In this document: in pieces, positions 17,489 to 26,636 of the stretch | How positions within the stretch are numbered: position 1 is the first letter of the stretch | How the letters are laid out: every line of letters begins with the position of its first letter | Assembly (NCBI GenBank): GCA_016717285.1 | Contig: JADKFU010000005.1 | Location: forward strand, 728,501 to 792,500 | From: Chitinophagaceae bacterium | GTDB lineage: Bacteria > Bacteroidota > Bacteroidia > Chitinophagales > UBA10324 | Length of the DNA: 64,000 nt | Direction: 5' to 3' | The notes under the pieces: model-generated | The model's database searches: none | What the model was told of the DNA's origin: nothing | What the model saw: the letters and a program-made list of their open reading frames with translations, nothing else | Program-made: the position numbers and the translations under genes

Positions 17489-18862
17489 TCAGGAAAGCAT
17501 GACTGTTGGGCGATCTGCAGGAGTTGGTTTAAGTTCAATTTCTAATTCCCCTTCCAACCAATCGCCATCCAATTTTTTCAGATGTACGGTAGATAATACA
17601 CCGGCAAGCGATTCATTCTGTTTCACTTTTATCTTGATATAATTATCTGTGAAGCCTTCCTGATAATCTGGTGACGATGGATTTTCAAACAACACATTTC
17701 TCGTTGAACCAATTTGCTTTTGGTAGAAATCCTGCCGCTTTTTTTCTGAGAGAATGCGCAGCATTTTGGTGCGTTCTTGCCGGATTTGTATGGGAACTTT
17801 TCCATCCAGGGACGCTGCTTCCGTATGATCGCGTTCTGAATAAGTGAATACATGGAGGTAACTCACATCAAGCTCGTTGATGAACTGATAAGTCTTCATA
17901 AACTCCTCCTCAGTCTCCCCTGGAAATCCGGTAATCACATCTACGCCAATACAGCAATGTGGCATCAGCGATTTTATTTTTGCAACGCGTTCTGTATACA
18001 GAGTAGAAACATAACGACGTTTCATCCTTTTTAAAATAGTATCTGATCCTGACTGCAAGGGAATGTGAAAATGCGGCATGAAGCGTTTTGATTGCGCGAC
18101 AAATTCAATGATTTCGTCTTTCAGCAAATTGGGTTCAATAGATGAAATGCGAAACCGTTCAATACTTTTTTGCCGGTCGAGTTCTTTAACCAGTTCGAAA
18201 AATGTTTCCGGCCTTTTTCCTGATAAGGGATTCTGTATTCCAAAATCACCGATGTTCACTCCGGTAAGCACAATTTCTTTGATACCCAGGTATGCCAGTA
18301 AGTTAGCCTGTTCTACAGCATGCGAAATAGTATCGCTGCGACTTTTTCCACGAGCTAAAGGAATTGTACAATAGGTGCAACTGTAATCGCAGCCATCCTG
18401 CACTTTCAGAAAAGCACGTGTGCGTTCACCTAATGAATAGCTGCTTTCAAAAAAGAGCACATCGTTAACATCGCATGAATAAATACTTCCTTTTTCTGAA
18501 TTTGATTTCTTGGCAGGCAATACTTTAAGGTAATCAGCCAGCCGGAATTTTTCTTTTGCACCCAATACAAGATCTACCCCTTCAATGGTTGCAATTTCTT
18601 CGGGTTTGAGTTGAGCATAACAACCGATCACAATTACCTGTGCTTCAGGAGAATATTTTAGTGCCTTACGAACAATCTGCCTGCATTCTTTGTCAGCATT
18701 TTCTGTTACCGAACAGGTATTGATCAACACCACATCCGGTGTTTCTTCCAACTTCACTTTTGTAAATCCGTCCTTTTCTAATATTCTTGCAATAGTAGAA
18801 GTCTCTGAAAAATTCAGCTTGCATCCAAGGGTATGAAAAGCAATCTTTTTTCCGGAAAGCAT
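17489..18862 (-). CDS. mtaB: tRNA (t6A37) methylthiotransferase MtaB
   Basis: A 457-residue radical SAM methylthiotransferase of the MiaB/RimO family. The N-terminal MTTase domain has three cluster cysteines ('HTLGCKLNFSE', 'INTCSV', 'VIGCYAQL'). The radical SAM motif is 'CDYSCTYCTIP' near residue 157, followed by a TRAM domain at the end. 'GCKLNFSET' is the MtaB form (MiaB has GCQMN), so the product should convert t6A37 to ms2t6A37 in ANN-decoding tRNAs. It is monocistronic by spacing. Confidence 0.93.
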   Translation of the reverse strand: MLSGKKIAFHTLGCKLNFSETSTIARILEKDGFTKVKLEETPDVVLINTCSVTENADKECRQIVRKALKYSPEAQVIVIGCYAQLKPEEIATIEGVDLVLGAKEKFRLADYLKVLPAKKSNSEKGSIYSCDVNDVLFFESSYSLGERTRAFLKVQDGCDYSCTYCTIPLARGKSRSDTISHAVEQANLLAYLGIKEIVLTGVNIGDFGIQNPLSGKRPETFFELVKELDRQKSIERFRISSIEPNLLKDEIIEFVAQSKRFMPHFHIPLQSGSDTILKRMKRRYVSTLYTERVAKIKSLMPHCCIGVDVITGFPGETEEEFMKTYQFINELDVSYLHVFTYSERDHTEAASLDGKVPIQIRQERTKMLRILSEKKRQDFYQKQIGSTRNVLFENPSSPDYQEGFTDNYIKIKVKQNESLAGVLSTVHLKKLDGDWLEGELEIELKPTPADRPTVMLS

Positions 18863-18996
18863 GGTGTGAAATTATTGAAATGAAAAGGTATCAGTACTGG
18901 CCAGTTAATGCCCCCGATAAACGCCTTGAATTTTGTGATTGGTTTAGGATGTTGACCGAGGTCAACACAATTTTATTAAGGATTGTAAAGTCCTGA

Positions 18997-19449
18997 TTAT
19001 TTTTTGCCAAACAATCCGCTCAAGCCCCCGAGCATATCACCGATGCCACCTTTACCTGAAAATGATCCTGCAATTTTTGTGATGGTGCTTATATCGATGT
19101 TGCCCAGTTTGCCACCCTGAAGAAGGCCCAAAATTTCATTTAGTCCACCTGAAGAAATCTTCGAAATAATGTCTTTCGATAAATTGGGATTGGAGCTGAG
19201 TGTTTTGGAAACCAAGCCACTTAACTGGGTAAAGATAGCATTGCCCTCATTGGGAGTGCTCTTGTTGAAGAGGTCTGTTACGTCACCGAGGTCCAGTTTT
19301 CCGGAAGAAAGCTGGTCGGTAAAAAAACCACCTACTGCGTGCGTGAGGGAAGAAGCAGTACTTGCTGCCTGTGTACTGTCAAGGCCATACTTATTGCCAA
19401 GCATGCCGGCGATTTCGCCAGCGTGTTGATTAATGAGTTCTTGTATCAT
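18997..19449 (-). CDS. DUF937 domain protein
   Basis: A 150-residue protein starting 'MIQELINQHAGEIAGMLGNK', followed by Ala/Ser/Gly-rich helices and ending in a Gly-rich 'GGIGDMLGGLSGLFGKK'. This is the DUF937 pattern (small helical proteins, some related to YidB). There is no signal peptide. The function is unknown and the neighbours give no hint. Confidence 0.8.
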   Translation of the reverse strand: MIQELINQHAGEIAGMLGNKYGLDSTQAASTASSLTHAVGGFFTDQLSSGKLDLGDVTDLFNKSTPNEGNAIFTQLSGLVSKTLSSNPNLSKDIISKISSGGLNEILGLLQGGKLGNIDISTITKIAGSFSGKGGIGDMLGGLSGLFGKK

Positions 19450-19495
19450 GGAATGGATTTTTTAGAAGGCATAAAGGTAATCTTTGCATGGAAAC

Positions 19496-19560
19496 GTCAA
19501 TAGTCAATAGTCAATAGTTATTGCGTCATTAGTCATAGAGTCATTAAGCCATTAAGTCTT
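19496..19560. repeat. Short tandem repeat (heptamer GTCAATA) between divergent genes
   Basis: Three and a half units of GTCAATA (19496-19519) are followed by a looser series of GTCATTA/AGCCATTAAG-type units up to about 19556. The array sits between the divergent DUF937 and Gfo/Idh genes. Related 7-8-nt arrays occur near 26.5 kb, 26.6 kb and 57.6 kb. Confidence 0.75.
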
Positions 19561-19612
19561 TGCGTATATATGCATTGGCGCATCAACTCATCCATCCATC
19601 ATTTCATTTACC

Positions 19613-19620
19613 TATTTTTG
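19613..19620 (+). promoter_or_regulatory. Consensus Bacteroidetes -7 box before the oxidoreductase gene
   Basis: TATTTTTG matches TAnnTTTG exactly. It lies 29 bp upstream of the ATG at 19649, leaving a leader of about 20 nt. Confidence 0.5.
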
Positions 19621-19648
19621 CCGCAATTTTAAGAATCCTGTTTAACTC

Positions 19649-20623
19649 ATGATAAAGATTGGTGTGCTTGGCACAGGACATTTAGGGAAAATCCACCTTA
19701 AACTCATTCGTGAGATCGGGGATTTCGAACTTGTGGGTATCTATGATCCCAACGACGAGAATGCAGCCCAGGCGGCACGTGAATTTGGGGTGAAGCGATT
19801 TGCAGATCTTGATGAATTGATTGAAAGTGTAGATGCTGTAGACATTGTGACCAATACGCTTTCGCATTATGAATGTGCGGTGAAAGCAATCAAACGCTCA
19901 AGGCATATTTTTGTAGAAAAACCATTAGCCAACACGCTTCAGGAAGCGCATGACCTCATCAATCTTGCTGAAGAGGCAAGAATAAAAGCGCAGGTAGGAC
20001 ATGTTGAAAGATTTAATCCGGCCTTTCTGGCCATCAAGTCTCATTTTCTGAATCCGATGTTTATTGAAACGCACCGGCTGGCACAGTTTAATCCACGGGG
20101 AACTGATGTGCCTGTGGTGCTGGATCTGATGATTCATGACATTGACATTATTTTAAGTGTGGTTAAATCAACGGTTAAACGCATCAGTGCCAGCGGTGTG
20201 GCGGTGATTTCTTCTTCTCCTGATATTGCAAATGCCAGAATTGAATTTGACAATGGATGTGTGGCAAACATTACGGCGAGCAGGATTTCTTTAAAGCAAA
20301 TGCGTAAAATGCGCATGTTTCAGAGAGATGGCTACATCAGTGTAGACTTTCTTGATAAGAAAGCGGAGATAATCCGTCTCTCCGACCAACGCGATAGCGA
20401 AAATCCTTTTGCTATTGAATTGAAAACCGGCGAGCATGAAACCAAAGTGATCAATTTTGAGCGGCCGGAGGTAAAGCCTATCAATGCCATAAAAATGGAA
20501 TTAGAGCTTTTCCATGATGCCATAGCGTTTGATAAAGAGCCGCCTGTAACGCTGCTCGATGGTTATAATGCCATGAATATTGCTTATCAGATTATAGAGA
20601 AAATAGAACGCACTAACACTTAA
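19649..20623 (+). CDS. Gfo/Idh/MocA family NAD(P)-dependent oxidoreductase
   Basis: A 324-residue protein with an N-terminal Rossmann fold ('IGVLGTGHLGKIHLKLI', GxGxxG) and the family active-site segment 'HIFVEKPLANTLQEA' with the catalytic EKP lysine near residue 91. The C-terminal Gfo/Idh domain follows ('LMIHDIDIILSVV'). Substrates are usually sugars or nucleotide sugars. It lies 92 bp before a lipoprotein and an exopolysaccharide sugar transferase on the same strand, which suggests a role in nucleotide-sugar modification for a surface glycan. Confidence 0.9.
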   Translation: MIKIGVLGTGHLGKIHLKLIREIGDFELVGIYDPNDENAAQAAREFGVKRFADLDELIESVDAVDIVTNTLSHYECAVKAIKRSRHIFVEKPLANTLQEAHDLINLAEEARIKAQVGHVERFNPAFLAIKSHFLNPMFIETHRLAQFNPRGTDVPVVLDLMIHDIDIILSVVKSTVKRISASGVAVISSSPDIANARIEFDNGCVANITASRISLKQMRKMRMFQRDGYISVDFLDKKAEIIRLSDQRDSENPFAIELKTGEHETKVINFERPEVKPINAIKMELELFHDAIAFDKEPPVTLLDGYNAMNIAYQIIEKIERTNT

Positions 20624-20751
20624 ATAGCCCTCCCTTTTTTAATATCCTTTAAGTCTTATTTATCGTGCTTAACTTTTTTTTCGTCGTTCAATACTAACTT
20701 ATCCTTAACGTCGTTGTGCCTGTACATTTACATTTCCTTAACTTATTTGAT

Positions 20752-21609
20752 TTGAACATTTCTACCCTTATCAGGTATATTTTATTTACCGGGCTTATAT
20801 CAGCCATATTACCATCGTGTGAATTGATCAATCCGCCGGAAGAAATTCCGGCTTATTTACAGATTGACGATGTATCACTCACAGTTGCGGCCGGTCAGGG
20901 TTCCGCTTCTCATAAGATTACTGACGTCTGGATTGATGCGGAAAATACAGCCCAGGGTGTGTATGAAATTCCCACGCTGTTTCCGCTGCTGAATAATGGA
21001 CCCACTTACTTATTGATCAGTGCCGGAATACTGGATAATGGTATTTCAAGTACCCGGGCCGTTTATCCGTTTTATTTTCCGGATACATTAACTATTGATC
21101 TGCAAGAGAAGCAGGTTTATAAAATTACTCCTCATTTTACCTACCGGACAGCTACTAAATTTTCTTTTATTGAGGATTTTGAAGCTGGAAATATTTTTGA
21201 ATTAATATCCGGCGACACAGGGTTGGTGCGTACCAATGAGGCAGGAAATGTTTTTGAAGGTAATTTTTCAGGCGACATTTATCTTGATCCCAATCATACT
21301 GTTTATGAAGGGAGAACCACTTCATCATATGTTATTGAAAAAGGAAGCCCCGTTTATGTTGAGCTGAATTACAAATGTGACCAGCAGTTTGAGGTTGGAT
21401 TATATGCCACCACAAATATTGGCCATACTTCAATGTATAAATGGAACATTAATGCAAAAGACACCTGGAATAAGATTTACCTCAATATGGGTAAAGATGT
21501 GCTTGACCTGGATGCAAGTTCGATACAGGTGCAGATCAGGGCTGTTTTTGACAACTTACAGGAGAGCTCACATATTTATATCGATAATGTTAAACTGGTA
21601 AATTATTAG
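20752..21609 (+). CDS. Predicted lipoprotein of unknown function
   Basis: No ATG gives a sensible N-terminus. A TTG at 20752 yields MNISTLIRYILFTGLISA followed by ILPSC, a good lipoprotein signal. The longer frame opens with GTG at 20716 and adds 12 residues. The mature protein is about 260 residues and rich in beta-strand. Its C-terminal 150 residues ('FSFIEDFEAGNIFEL' to 'HIYIDNVKLVNY') look like a carbohydrate-binding jelly-roll, but I do not recognise the family. It ends 6 bp before the sugar transferase gene, so a surface-polysaccharide role is inferred from context only. Confidence 0.7.
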   Translation: MNISTLIRYILFTGLISAILPSCELINPPEEIPAYLQIDDVSLTVAAGQGSASHKITDVWIDAENTAQGVYEIPTLFPLLNNGPTYLLISAGILDNGISSTRAVYPFYFPDTLTIDLQEKQVYKITPHFTYRTATKFSFIEDFEAGNIFELISGDTGLVRTNEAGNVFEGNFSGDIYLDPNHTVYEGRTTSSYVIEKGSPVYVELNYKCDQQFEVGLYATTNIGHTSMYKWNINAKDTWNKIYLNMGKDVLDLDASSIQVQIRAVFDNLQESSHIYIDNVKLVNY

Positions 21610-21615
21610 CGCTTC

Positions 21616-23037
21616 ATGAAAGATCCGGCAAAACAAAATGGCATTGTTCGGTATGTGGTTACAGACTACATCATGGCCGTGCTTTCCTGGGCTCTTTTCT
21701 TTATTGTGAGAAAGTTGTGCATTGATCATTACGCGGTTGCTCAATTTCCTCAGTTTTTAAATGATCCTAAGTTCATACAAGGAATGATCATCATTCCTGC
21801 CGGCTGGGTCGCTATTTATTACCTCACCGGAACCTACACGAGCATCTATCTCAAAAGCAGGGTAGGTGAAATGACACGGACCTTTTTTGTTACCATTGCT
21901 GGTGTAATCCTTCTTTTTTTCAGTGTGTTGATTGACGATCAGGTGCAGGGCTACCGTGATTATTACAGTTCCGTAATTATCCTTTTCATCATTCATTTTG
22001 TGCTTACGCTATTGGGAAGGATTGTTGTATTAAATGCCGGCAAACGACAGATGTTGAAAGGGATAGTTTATTTTCCAACGATTTTTATCGGAGGTAATAA
22101 GAGGGCAATTGAAGTGTACAATGAAATCAATGGTAAAGCAAAATCGCAGGGTTATCATTTCATTGGCTTTATTGACACCAATGGTAACGGTAATGGTTTG
22201 AGTACCTTTTTACCGAAGCTCGGGGCATTGAGCAGTCTTGAAGAAATGATCAGGACACATTCCGTAAAACAAGTGATCGTGGCGATTGAGTCATCAGAAC
22301 ATCATCAGTTAAAGGAAATTCTTAACCAGCTGGCCGATAAGAATGTTATCATCAAAATTGTTCCTGACATGTATGATATTCTTGCCGGATCGGTACGCAT
22401 GAATCATTTGCTGGGAGCTTCTTTTATTGAAATCTACCCGCAACTAATGCCTCAATGGCAATGCATCATCAAACGAATCGTGGACATTGTAATTTCTGTT
22501 ATGATGCTGATATTGCTTATTCCTGTTTACCTGTTTGTTGCCATTAAAGTGAAGTTATCATCTCCGGGAAGCATCATTTATTCGCAGGAACGTATCGGCA
22601 TTTATAACAAGCCCTTTAAGATTTATAAATTCAGGAGCATGTATACTGACGCGGAAACCAATGGTCCTTTGCTTTCATCGCATGAAGATACGCGCATAAC
22701 AGCCTGGGGCAAGGTGATGCGAAAATGGCGGCTTGATGAGCTGCCGCAATTCCTGAATGTGCTGAAGGGAGAAATGAGCATTGTGGGTCCACGGCCGGAG
22801 CGTAGATATTATATTGACCAGTTGCTGCAACAGACATCTGACTATAAACACTTGCTGCGGGTACAGCCTGGCATTACGTCATTGGGCATGGTAAAATTTG
22901 GTTATGCAGAAAATCTGAACCAGATGATTTCAAGAATGAAATACGACTTGTTGTATATTGAGAACATGTCGCTGATGCTTGACTTCAGGGTTTTGCTTTA
23001 CACCTTCAGAACGATTTTGCAGGGAAGAGGGAAATAA
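21616..23037 (+). CDS. Exopolysaccharide polyprenyl-glycosylphosphotransferase (WcaJ/WbaP type)
   Basis: A 473-residue membrane protein. The N-terminal half has four hydrophobic segments and a CoA-binding-like Rossmann region ('GIVYFPTIFIGGNKRAIEVY'). The C-terminal bacterial sugar transferase domain contains 'KRIVDIVISVMMLILLIPVY', 'KFRSMYTDAE', 'WRLDELPQFLNVLKGEMSIV' and 'GPRPER'. It should transfer the first sugar phosphate to undecaprenyl phosphate to start a surface polysaccharide repeat. It follows the lipoprotein by 6 bp, forming a short operon. No flippase or polymerase genes are in the window. Confidence 0.92.
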   Translation: MKDPAKQNGIVRYVVTDYIMAVLSWALFFIVRKLCIDHYAVAQFPQFLNDPKFIQGMIIIPAGWVAIYYLTGTYTSIYLKSRVGEMTRTFFVTIAGVILLFFSVLIDDQVQGYRDYYSSVIILFIIHFVLTLLGRIVVLNAGKRQMLKGIVYFPTIFIGGNKRAIEVYNEINGKAKSQGYHFIGFIDTNGNGNGLSTFLPKLGALSSLEEMIRTHSVKQVIVAIESSEHHQLKEILNQLADKNVIIKIVPDMYDILAGSVRMNHLLGASFIEIYPQLMPQWQCIIKRIVDIVISVMMLILLIPVYLFVAIKVKLSSPGSIIYSQERIGIYNKPFKIYKFRSMYTDAETNGPLLSSHEDTRITAWGKVMRKWRLDELPQFLNVLKGEMSIVGPRPERRYYIDQLLQQTSDYKHLLRVQPGITSLGMVKFGYAENLNQMISRMKYDLLYIENMSLMLDFRVLLYTFRTILQGRGK

Positions 23038-23097
23038 GTACAAATAGGGTTTGCGTAATCACCTTCGGATAATTTCTTCAATTATCGAATAGCTGAA

Positions 23098-23544
23098 TTA
23101 ATTTTTTGGCCCCTTCATAATCAGATTGCCATCCGCGTCAAAAATATATTGCAATGACTTGCCATCTTTTTTTACATCAGCAGAAAATTGCTTGCCTTTG
23201 GCTTTGGTATCAGACTGATAATACTTTGTCACCTTATCCGCATTTTTAGGATCAGCAAGATATGTCGCACCGATAACCGGAAATTCTTCGACAGTAATCT
23301 CGCAATCAGTACTTACCCATCCGCCGGTAGTTAAGAAAATAGCGTTACACTTTCTGCCGTCATTGGTGAAGTTCGATTCTACAAATCCTGCATCTGATTG
23401 TTTCCAGTAAACACCTTTCGCTTCAGGATATTTTTCCTGCATTTTAGTTTTCACCACCTGCGGAACCAGGCTTGCATTGATAGTCTGCCCTGAAACGTAA
23501 GAGACAAAACTTACCAGTAATGCAAGCACCAAAATTTTTTTCAT
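23098..23544 (-). CDS. Secreted PepSY-like domain protein
   Basis: A 148-residue protein with a Sec signal peptide ('MKKILVLALLVSFVSYVSGQ', cleavage near residue 20). The mature part, 'VVKTKMQEKYPEAKGVYWKQ' and onward, is the PepSY-like (BLIP-like) domain common in Bacteroidetes periplasmic proteins. It is probably periplasmic with unknown ligand. It lies downstream of gyrB but beyond the gyrB terminator. Confidence 0.82.
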   Translation of the reverse strand: MKKILVLALLVSFVSYVSGQTINASLVPQVVKTKMQEKYPEAKGVYWKQSDAGFVESNFTNDGRKCNAIFLTTGGWVSTDCEITVEEFPVIGATYLADPKNADKVTKYYQSDTKAKGKQFSADVKKDGKSLQYIFDADGNLIMKGPKN

Positions 23545-23571
23545 CGAATAGTAGTTTGTGAGGTTTGAAAC

Positions 23572-23620
23572 AAAAAAAGTCTGAAGTAAACGCAGTGAAA
23601 TCTTTGTTGGTACTTCAGAC
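23572..23620 (-). terminator. Rho-independent terminator of gyrB
   Basis: The inverted repeat GTCTGAAGTA (23579-23588) / TACTTCAGAC (23611-23620) forms a perfect 10-bp stem. Read on the minus strand it is followed by seven U (23572-23578). It starts about 20 bp after the gyrB stop and separates gyrB from the PepSY-like gene. Confidence 0.85.
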
Positions 23621-23640
23621 CTTATTTTAGTATTGATCTT

Positions 23641-25617
23641 TTATATATCCAGCTTGGCGTACTTCGCATGCTTCTCAATAAAATCGCGACGTGGTGGAAC
23701 TTCATCACCCATCAACATAGAGAAAATGTGATCTGCTTCGGCCGCGCTTTCAATAGTAACCTGCCAGAGTGTGCGTGTATCAGGATTCATGGTGGTCTCC
23801 CACAATTGTTCCGCGTTCATTTCACCCAGACCTTTATACCGTTGAATATTGACGGAATCATCTTTCCCGCCACCTAATTTTGTAACGGCTTCTTTCCGGT
23901 CTTCATCATCCCAGCAGTAAACCTGCTCTTTGCCTTTTTTTACAAGGTATAATGGCGGCGCGGCAATATAAATTTTACCGGTTTCGACCAGTACTTTCAT
24001 ATATCTGAAAAAGAAAGTGAGGATCAGTGTAGTGATGTGGCTTCCATCCACATCAGCATCCGTCATGATGATGATTTTGTGATAGCGGAGTTTTTCCACG
24101 TTTAAAGCTTTATCATCTCCCACTGTTCCAATGCTCACACCCATGGCCGTGAACATATTTTTGATTTCCTCATTGTCGTAAATCTTGTGCTCCATGGCTT
24201 TTTCTACATTGAGAATTTTTCCTCTCAATGGCAGAATGGCCTGAAATCTTCTGTTGCGTCCTTGTTTTGCTGTGCCGCCCGCCGAGTCTCCCTCTACCAG
24301 GTATAATTCGCATGCTTCAGGATCGCTGTCGGAGCAATCAGCCAGTTTACCCGGCAATCCGGATCCTGTTAATCCATTCTTACGTTGCACCAACTCACGG
24401 GCTTTGCGTGCTGCATTACGTGCTGTGGCTGTGAGCACCACCTTGCTGATGATCACTTTGGCTTCGCGCGGATGTTCTTCGAGGTAGTTGGTGAGCATTT
24501 CGCCCACGCTTGTGTCTACAACTCCTAAAACTTCTGAGTTACCGAGTTTGGTTTTTGTTTGACCTTCGAATTGTGGTTCCGGAACCTTCACAGAAATTAC
24601 TGCGGTTAATCCTTCCCGGAAGTCATCACCGGTAATTTCAAAATCAATCTTACTAAAGAGATTATTCTTTTCAGCGTAAGCTTTAAATACCCGTGTAATT
24701 GCTCTTCTGAAACCGGATACGTGTGTGCCACCTTCCAGTGTGTTGATATTGTTCACATAAGAGTGCACGTTTTCGTTGTAAGCCGTATTGTATTGCAAAG
24801 CGATTTCCACCATCACCTGATCGCGCGAACCTTCCACTACAATCGGTTCAGGAATCAGCGGTACACGTGTTCCATCGAGATATTGTACAAATTCTTTCAA
24901 TCCTCCTTTTGACAGAAATATTTCGGACGGATGGTTGCCGTTCTCATCTTTTTCCCGACGGTCGGTGAGGGAGAGTTTAATTCCGCGATTCAGGAAACTC
25001 AGTTCTTTCAACCGCGCTTCAATAGTATCGTATTTGTATTCTGTGGTTTTGAAAATGGTTGAATCAGGAAGAAAAGTAACCTCAGTACCCGTGAGATCAC
25101 TTTTGCCGGTTTGTTTTACAGCATACATTGGTTTTCCGCGCTCGTATTCCTGCATATAAGACTTTCCATCGCGGTTTACCACAACGGTAAGATGGGTCGA
25201 CAACGCATTCACGCAGGAAACACCCACGCCATGCAAACCACCCGAAACCTTATAAGTGTCTTTATTGAATTTGCCACCAGCATGCAGCACCGTCATGACC
25301 ACTTCCAGTGCCGACCGGCCTTCCTTTTTCATAATTTCCGTAGGAATGCCACGACCATCATCGGCCACAGTGATGGAATTGTCTTCATTAATAAAAACAT
25401 CAATGTTTTTGCAGTAACCGGCCAGTGCTTCATCAATCGAGTTATCCACTACTTCATACACCAAATGATGGAGTCCGCGGGTACTGATATCGCCAATATA
25501 CATGGCGGGACGCTTGCGTACAGCTTCGAGGCCTTCCAGTACCTGGATATTATCGGCTGTATAATCACTCTTTTTCCGGCTGGATTTTACCTCATCTTTT
25601 ACGTCTTCTGTGATCAC
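23641..25617 (-). CDS. gyrB: DNA gyrase subunit B
   Basis: A 658-residue type IIA topoisomerase ATPase subunit. The GHKL domain shows 'EVVDNSIDEALAGYC', 'DDGRGIPTE' and 'GGLHGVGVSCVNALS'. The TOPRIM domain shows 'LYLVEGDSAGG' and 'IIIMTDADVDGSHI'. The C-terminal tail has 'RYKGLGEMNAEQLWETTM'. The length fits GyrB and not ParE. With GyrA (not in the window) it introduces negative supercoils. No dnaA, dnaN or recF lies beside it, so it is not part of an origin cluster here. Confidence 0.97.
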   Translation of the reverse strand: MITEDVKDEVKSSRKKSDYTADNIQVLEGLEAVRKRPAMYIGDISTRGLHHLVYEVVDNSIDEALAGYCKNIDVFINEDNSITVADDGRGIPTEIMKKEGRSALEVVMTVLHAGGKFNKDTYKVSGGLHGVGVSCVNALSTHLTVVVNRDGKSYMQEYERGKPMYAVKQTGKSDLTGTEVTFLPDSTIFKTTEYKYDTIEARLKELSFLNRGIKLSLTDRREKDENGNHPSEIFLSKGGLKEFVQYLDGTRVPLIPEPIVVEGSRDQVMVEIALQYNTAYNENVHSYVNNINTLEGGTHVSGFRRAITRVFKAYAEKNNLFSKIDFEITGDDFREGLTAVISVKVPEPQFEGQTKTKLGNSEVLGVVDTSVGEMLTNYLEEHPREAKVIISKVVLTATARNAARKARELVQRKNGLTGSGLPGKLADCSDSDPEACELYLVEGDSAGGTAKQGRNRRFQAILPLRGKILNVEKAMEHKIYDNEEIKNMFTAMGVSIGTVGDDKALNVEKLRYHKIIIMTDADVDGSHITTLILTFFFRYMKVLVETGKIYIAAPPLYLVKKGKEQVYCWDDEDRKEAVTKLGGGKDDSVNIQRYKGLGEMNAEQLWETTMNPDTRTLWQVTIESAAEADHIFSMLMGDEVPPRRDFIEKHAKYAKLDI

Positions 25618-25849
25618 TTTTCAGGGGGATTATTACTATGAAAAAATAACTTCGCGAAGGTACATTTTTAATGTGGTGAAACCTTACGGAATCCAATGAT
25701 TTCCGCAAGTTTTTATGAACAAAAATTTGTTCAAAATCCAATGGTTTTTTTCTGAAAACAAAACGCATAGCGGTGATAGAAACGTGGCATCATTTTTAAC
25801 TATTTTTCGCCTTTCATTTTTTAACTGCATTTTAACTTTCTCTAATTAG

Positions 25850-26473
25850 ATGACCTTACTAAGCAATAAACTTCCAAACACGATTATTTCCACCTTTAGC
25901 CCTTTCGGAATACTTTCTTCAAAGCGGAATTTTTGGTGCATTTGCCTGCTGCTGGCAGGATTAACTGTCCATGCGCAAAAGGAAAAGCCCCTTGCTCCGG
26001 ATCTTCCCAGAAATGATGAAAATAACCAGGTCTATTACATGGAAGTAATTTCTATGGATGAAATTGATAAAACGGAGCTGTTCAAGCGTTCGCAAAACTG
26101 GATGAAGGCTTATTACAAAAATCCAACGGGCTTTCTGGAAACTGCCGACTCTGTAAATGGGACCCTGGTGATGAAGCCACAGTTTGCTACTTACCGCATC
26201 CTGAAAAACGGCGTAAAAGCACAGTCTGCCATCGTAAAATACACATTGGTGATTGGCTTTAAAGATGGCAGATACCGCTATGAGATCAAAGATGTAAATC
26301 TGAAAGCCGCCAGTTACGAACCGATTGAAAAGTTATTCAACGAAAGTGATCCTAATATTGAGGATAACTACAATACGCTGAATGAAGCAAATAAAAGTTT
26401 CCTGGAGCTGATTAATAATCTTAAAGAATCGATGAAGGAGCCGAGTGTGAAGGTGAAGAAGGATGAGTGGTGA
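25850..26473 (+). CDS. DUF4468 domain protein, predicted exported
   Basis: A 207-residue protein with an N-terminal hydrophobic segment ('NFWCICLLLAGLTVHAQ', cleavage after Ala about 42). If the ATG at 25850 is right, it has a longer n-region than usual; a shorter start is possible. The core, 'YYMEVISMDEIDKTELFKRS' through 'KPQFATYRIL' to 'YRYEIKDVNLKA', is the DUF4468 TBP-like-fold domain found almost only in Bacteroidetes. The function is unknown. Confidence 0.78.
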   Translation: MTLLSNKLPNTIISTFSPFGILSSKRNFWCICLLLAGLTVHAQKEKPLAPDLPRNDENNQVYYMEVISMDEIDKTELFKRSQNWMKAYYKNPTGFLETADSVNGTLVMKPQFATYRILKNGVKAQSAIVKYTLVIGFKDGRYRYEIKDVNLKAASYEPIEKLFNESDPNIEDNYNTLNEANKSFLELINNLKESMKEPSVKVKKDEW

Positions 26474-26492
26474 GGGGAGGAGCGAGTAAAGA

Positions 26493-26510
26493 GTCGGAAG
26501 TCGGAAGTCG
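26493..26510. repeat. Heptamer repeat GTCGGAA
   Basis: Two and a half units of GTCGGAA lie 20 bp after the DUF4468 stop. They belong to the same kind of short intergenic arrays seen elsewhere in the window. Confidence 0.6.
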
Positions 26511-26593
26511 TTAGAGGGTTGTCATTGGGTATGAGTCATTGGTCATTTTTTCGTATGCAGATCATTTTAAACCGCATGTGGGTAATCCGCGAT

Positions 26594-26636
26594 AATTCTC
26601 AATTCCTAATTCCTAATTCTCAATTCTCAATTCCTT
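26594..26636. repeat. Heptamer repeat AATTCTC/AATTCCT overlapping a gene end
   Basis: About six 7-nt units alternating AATTCTC and AATTCCT. The array runs into the 3' end of the peptidase E-like gene, so its last residues (ELRIEN) and stop codon are encoded by the repeat. Confidence 0.75.

Noticed and set aside
23641..25617. Chromosomal origin region because of gyrB
   Set aside because: No dnaA, dnaN, recF or DnaA-box cluster lies nearby.
25111..25641. 176-codon frame opposite gyrB
   Set aside because: Fully antisense to the conserved GyrB ATPase domain; no family features.
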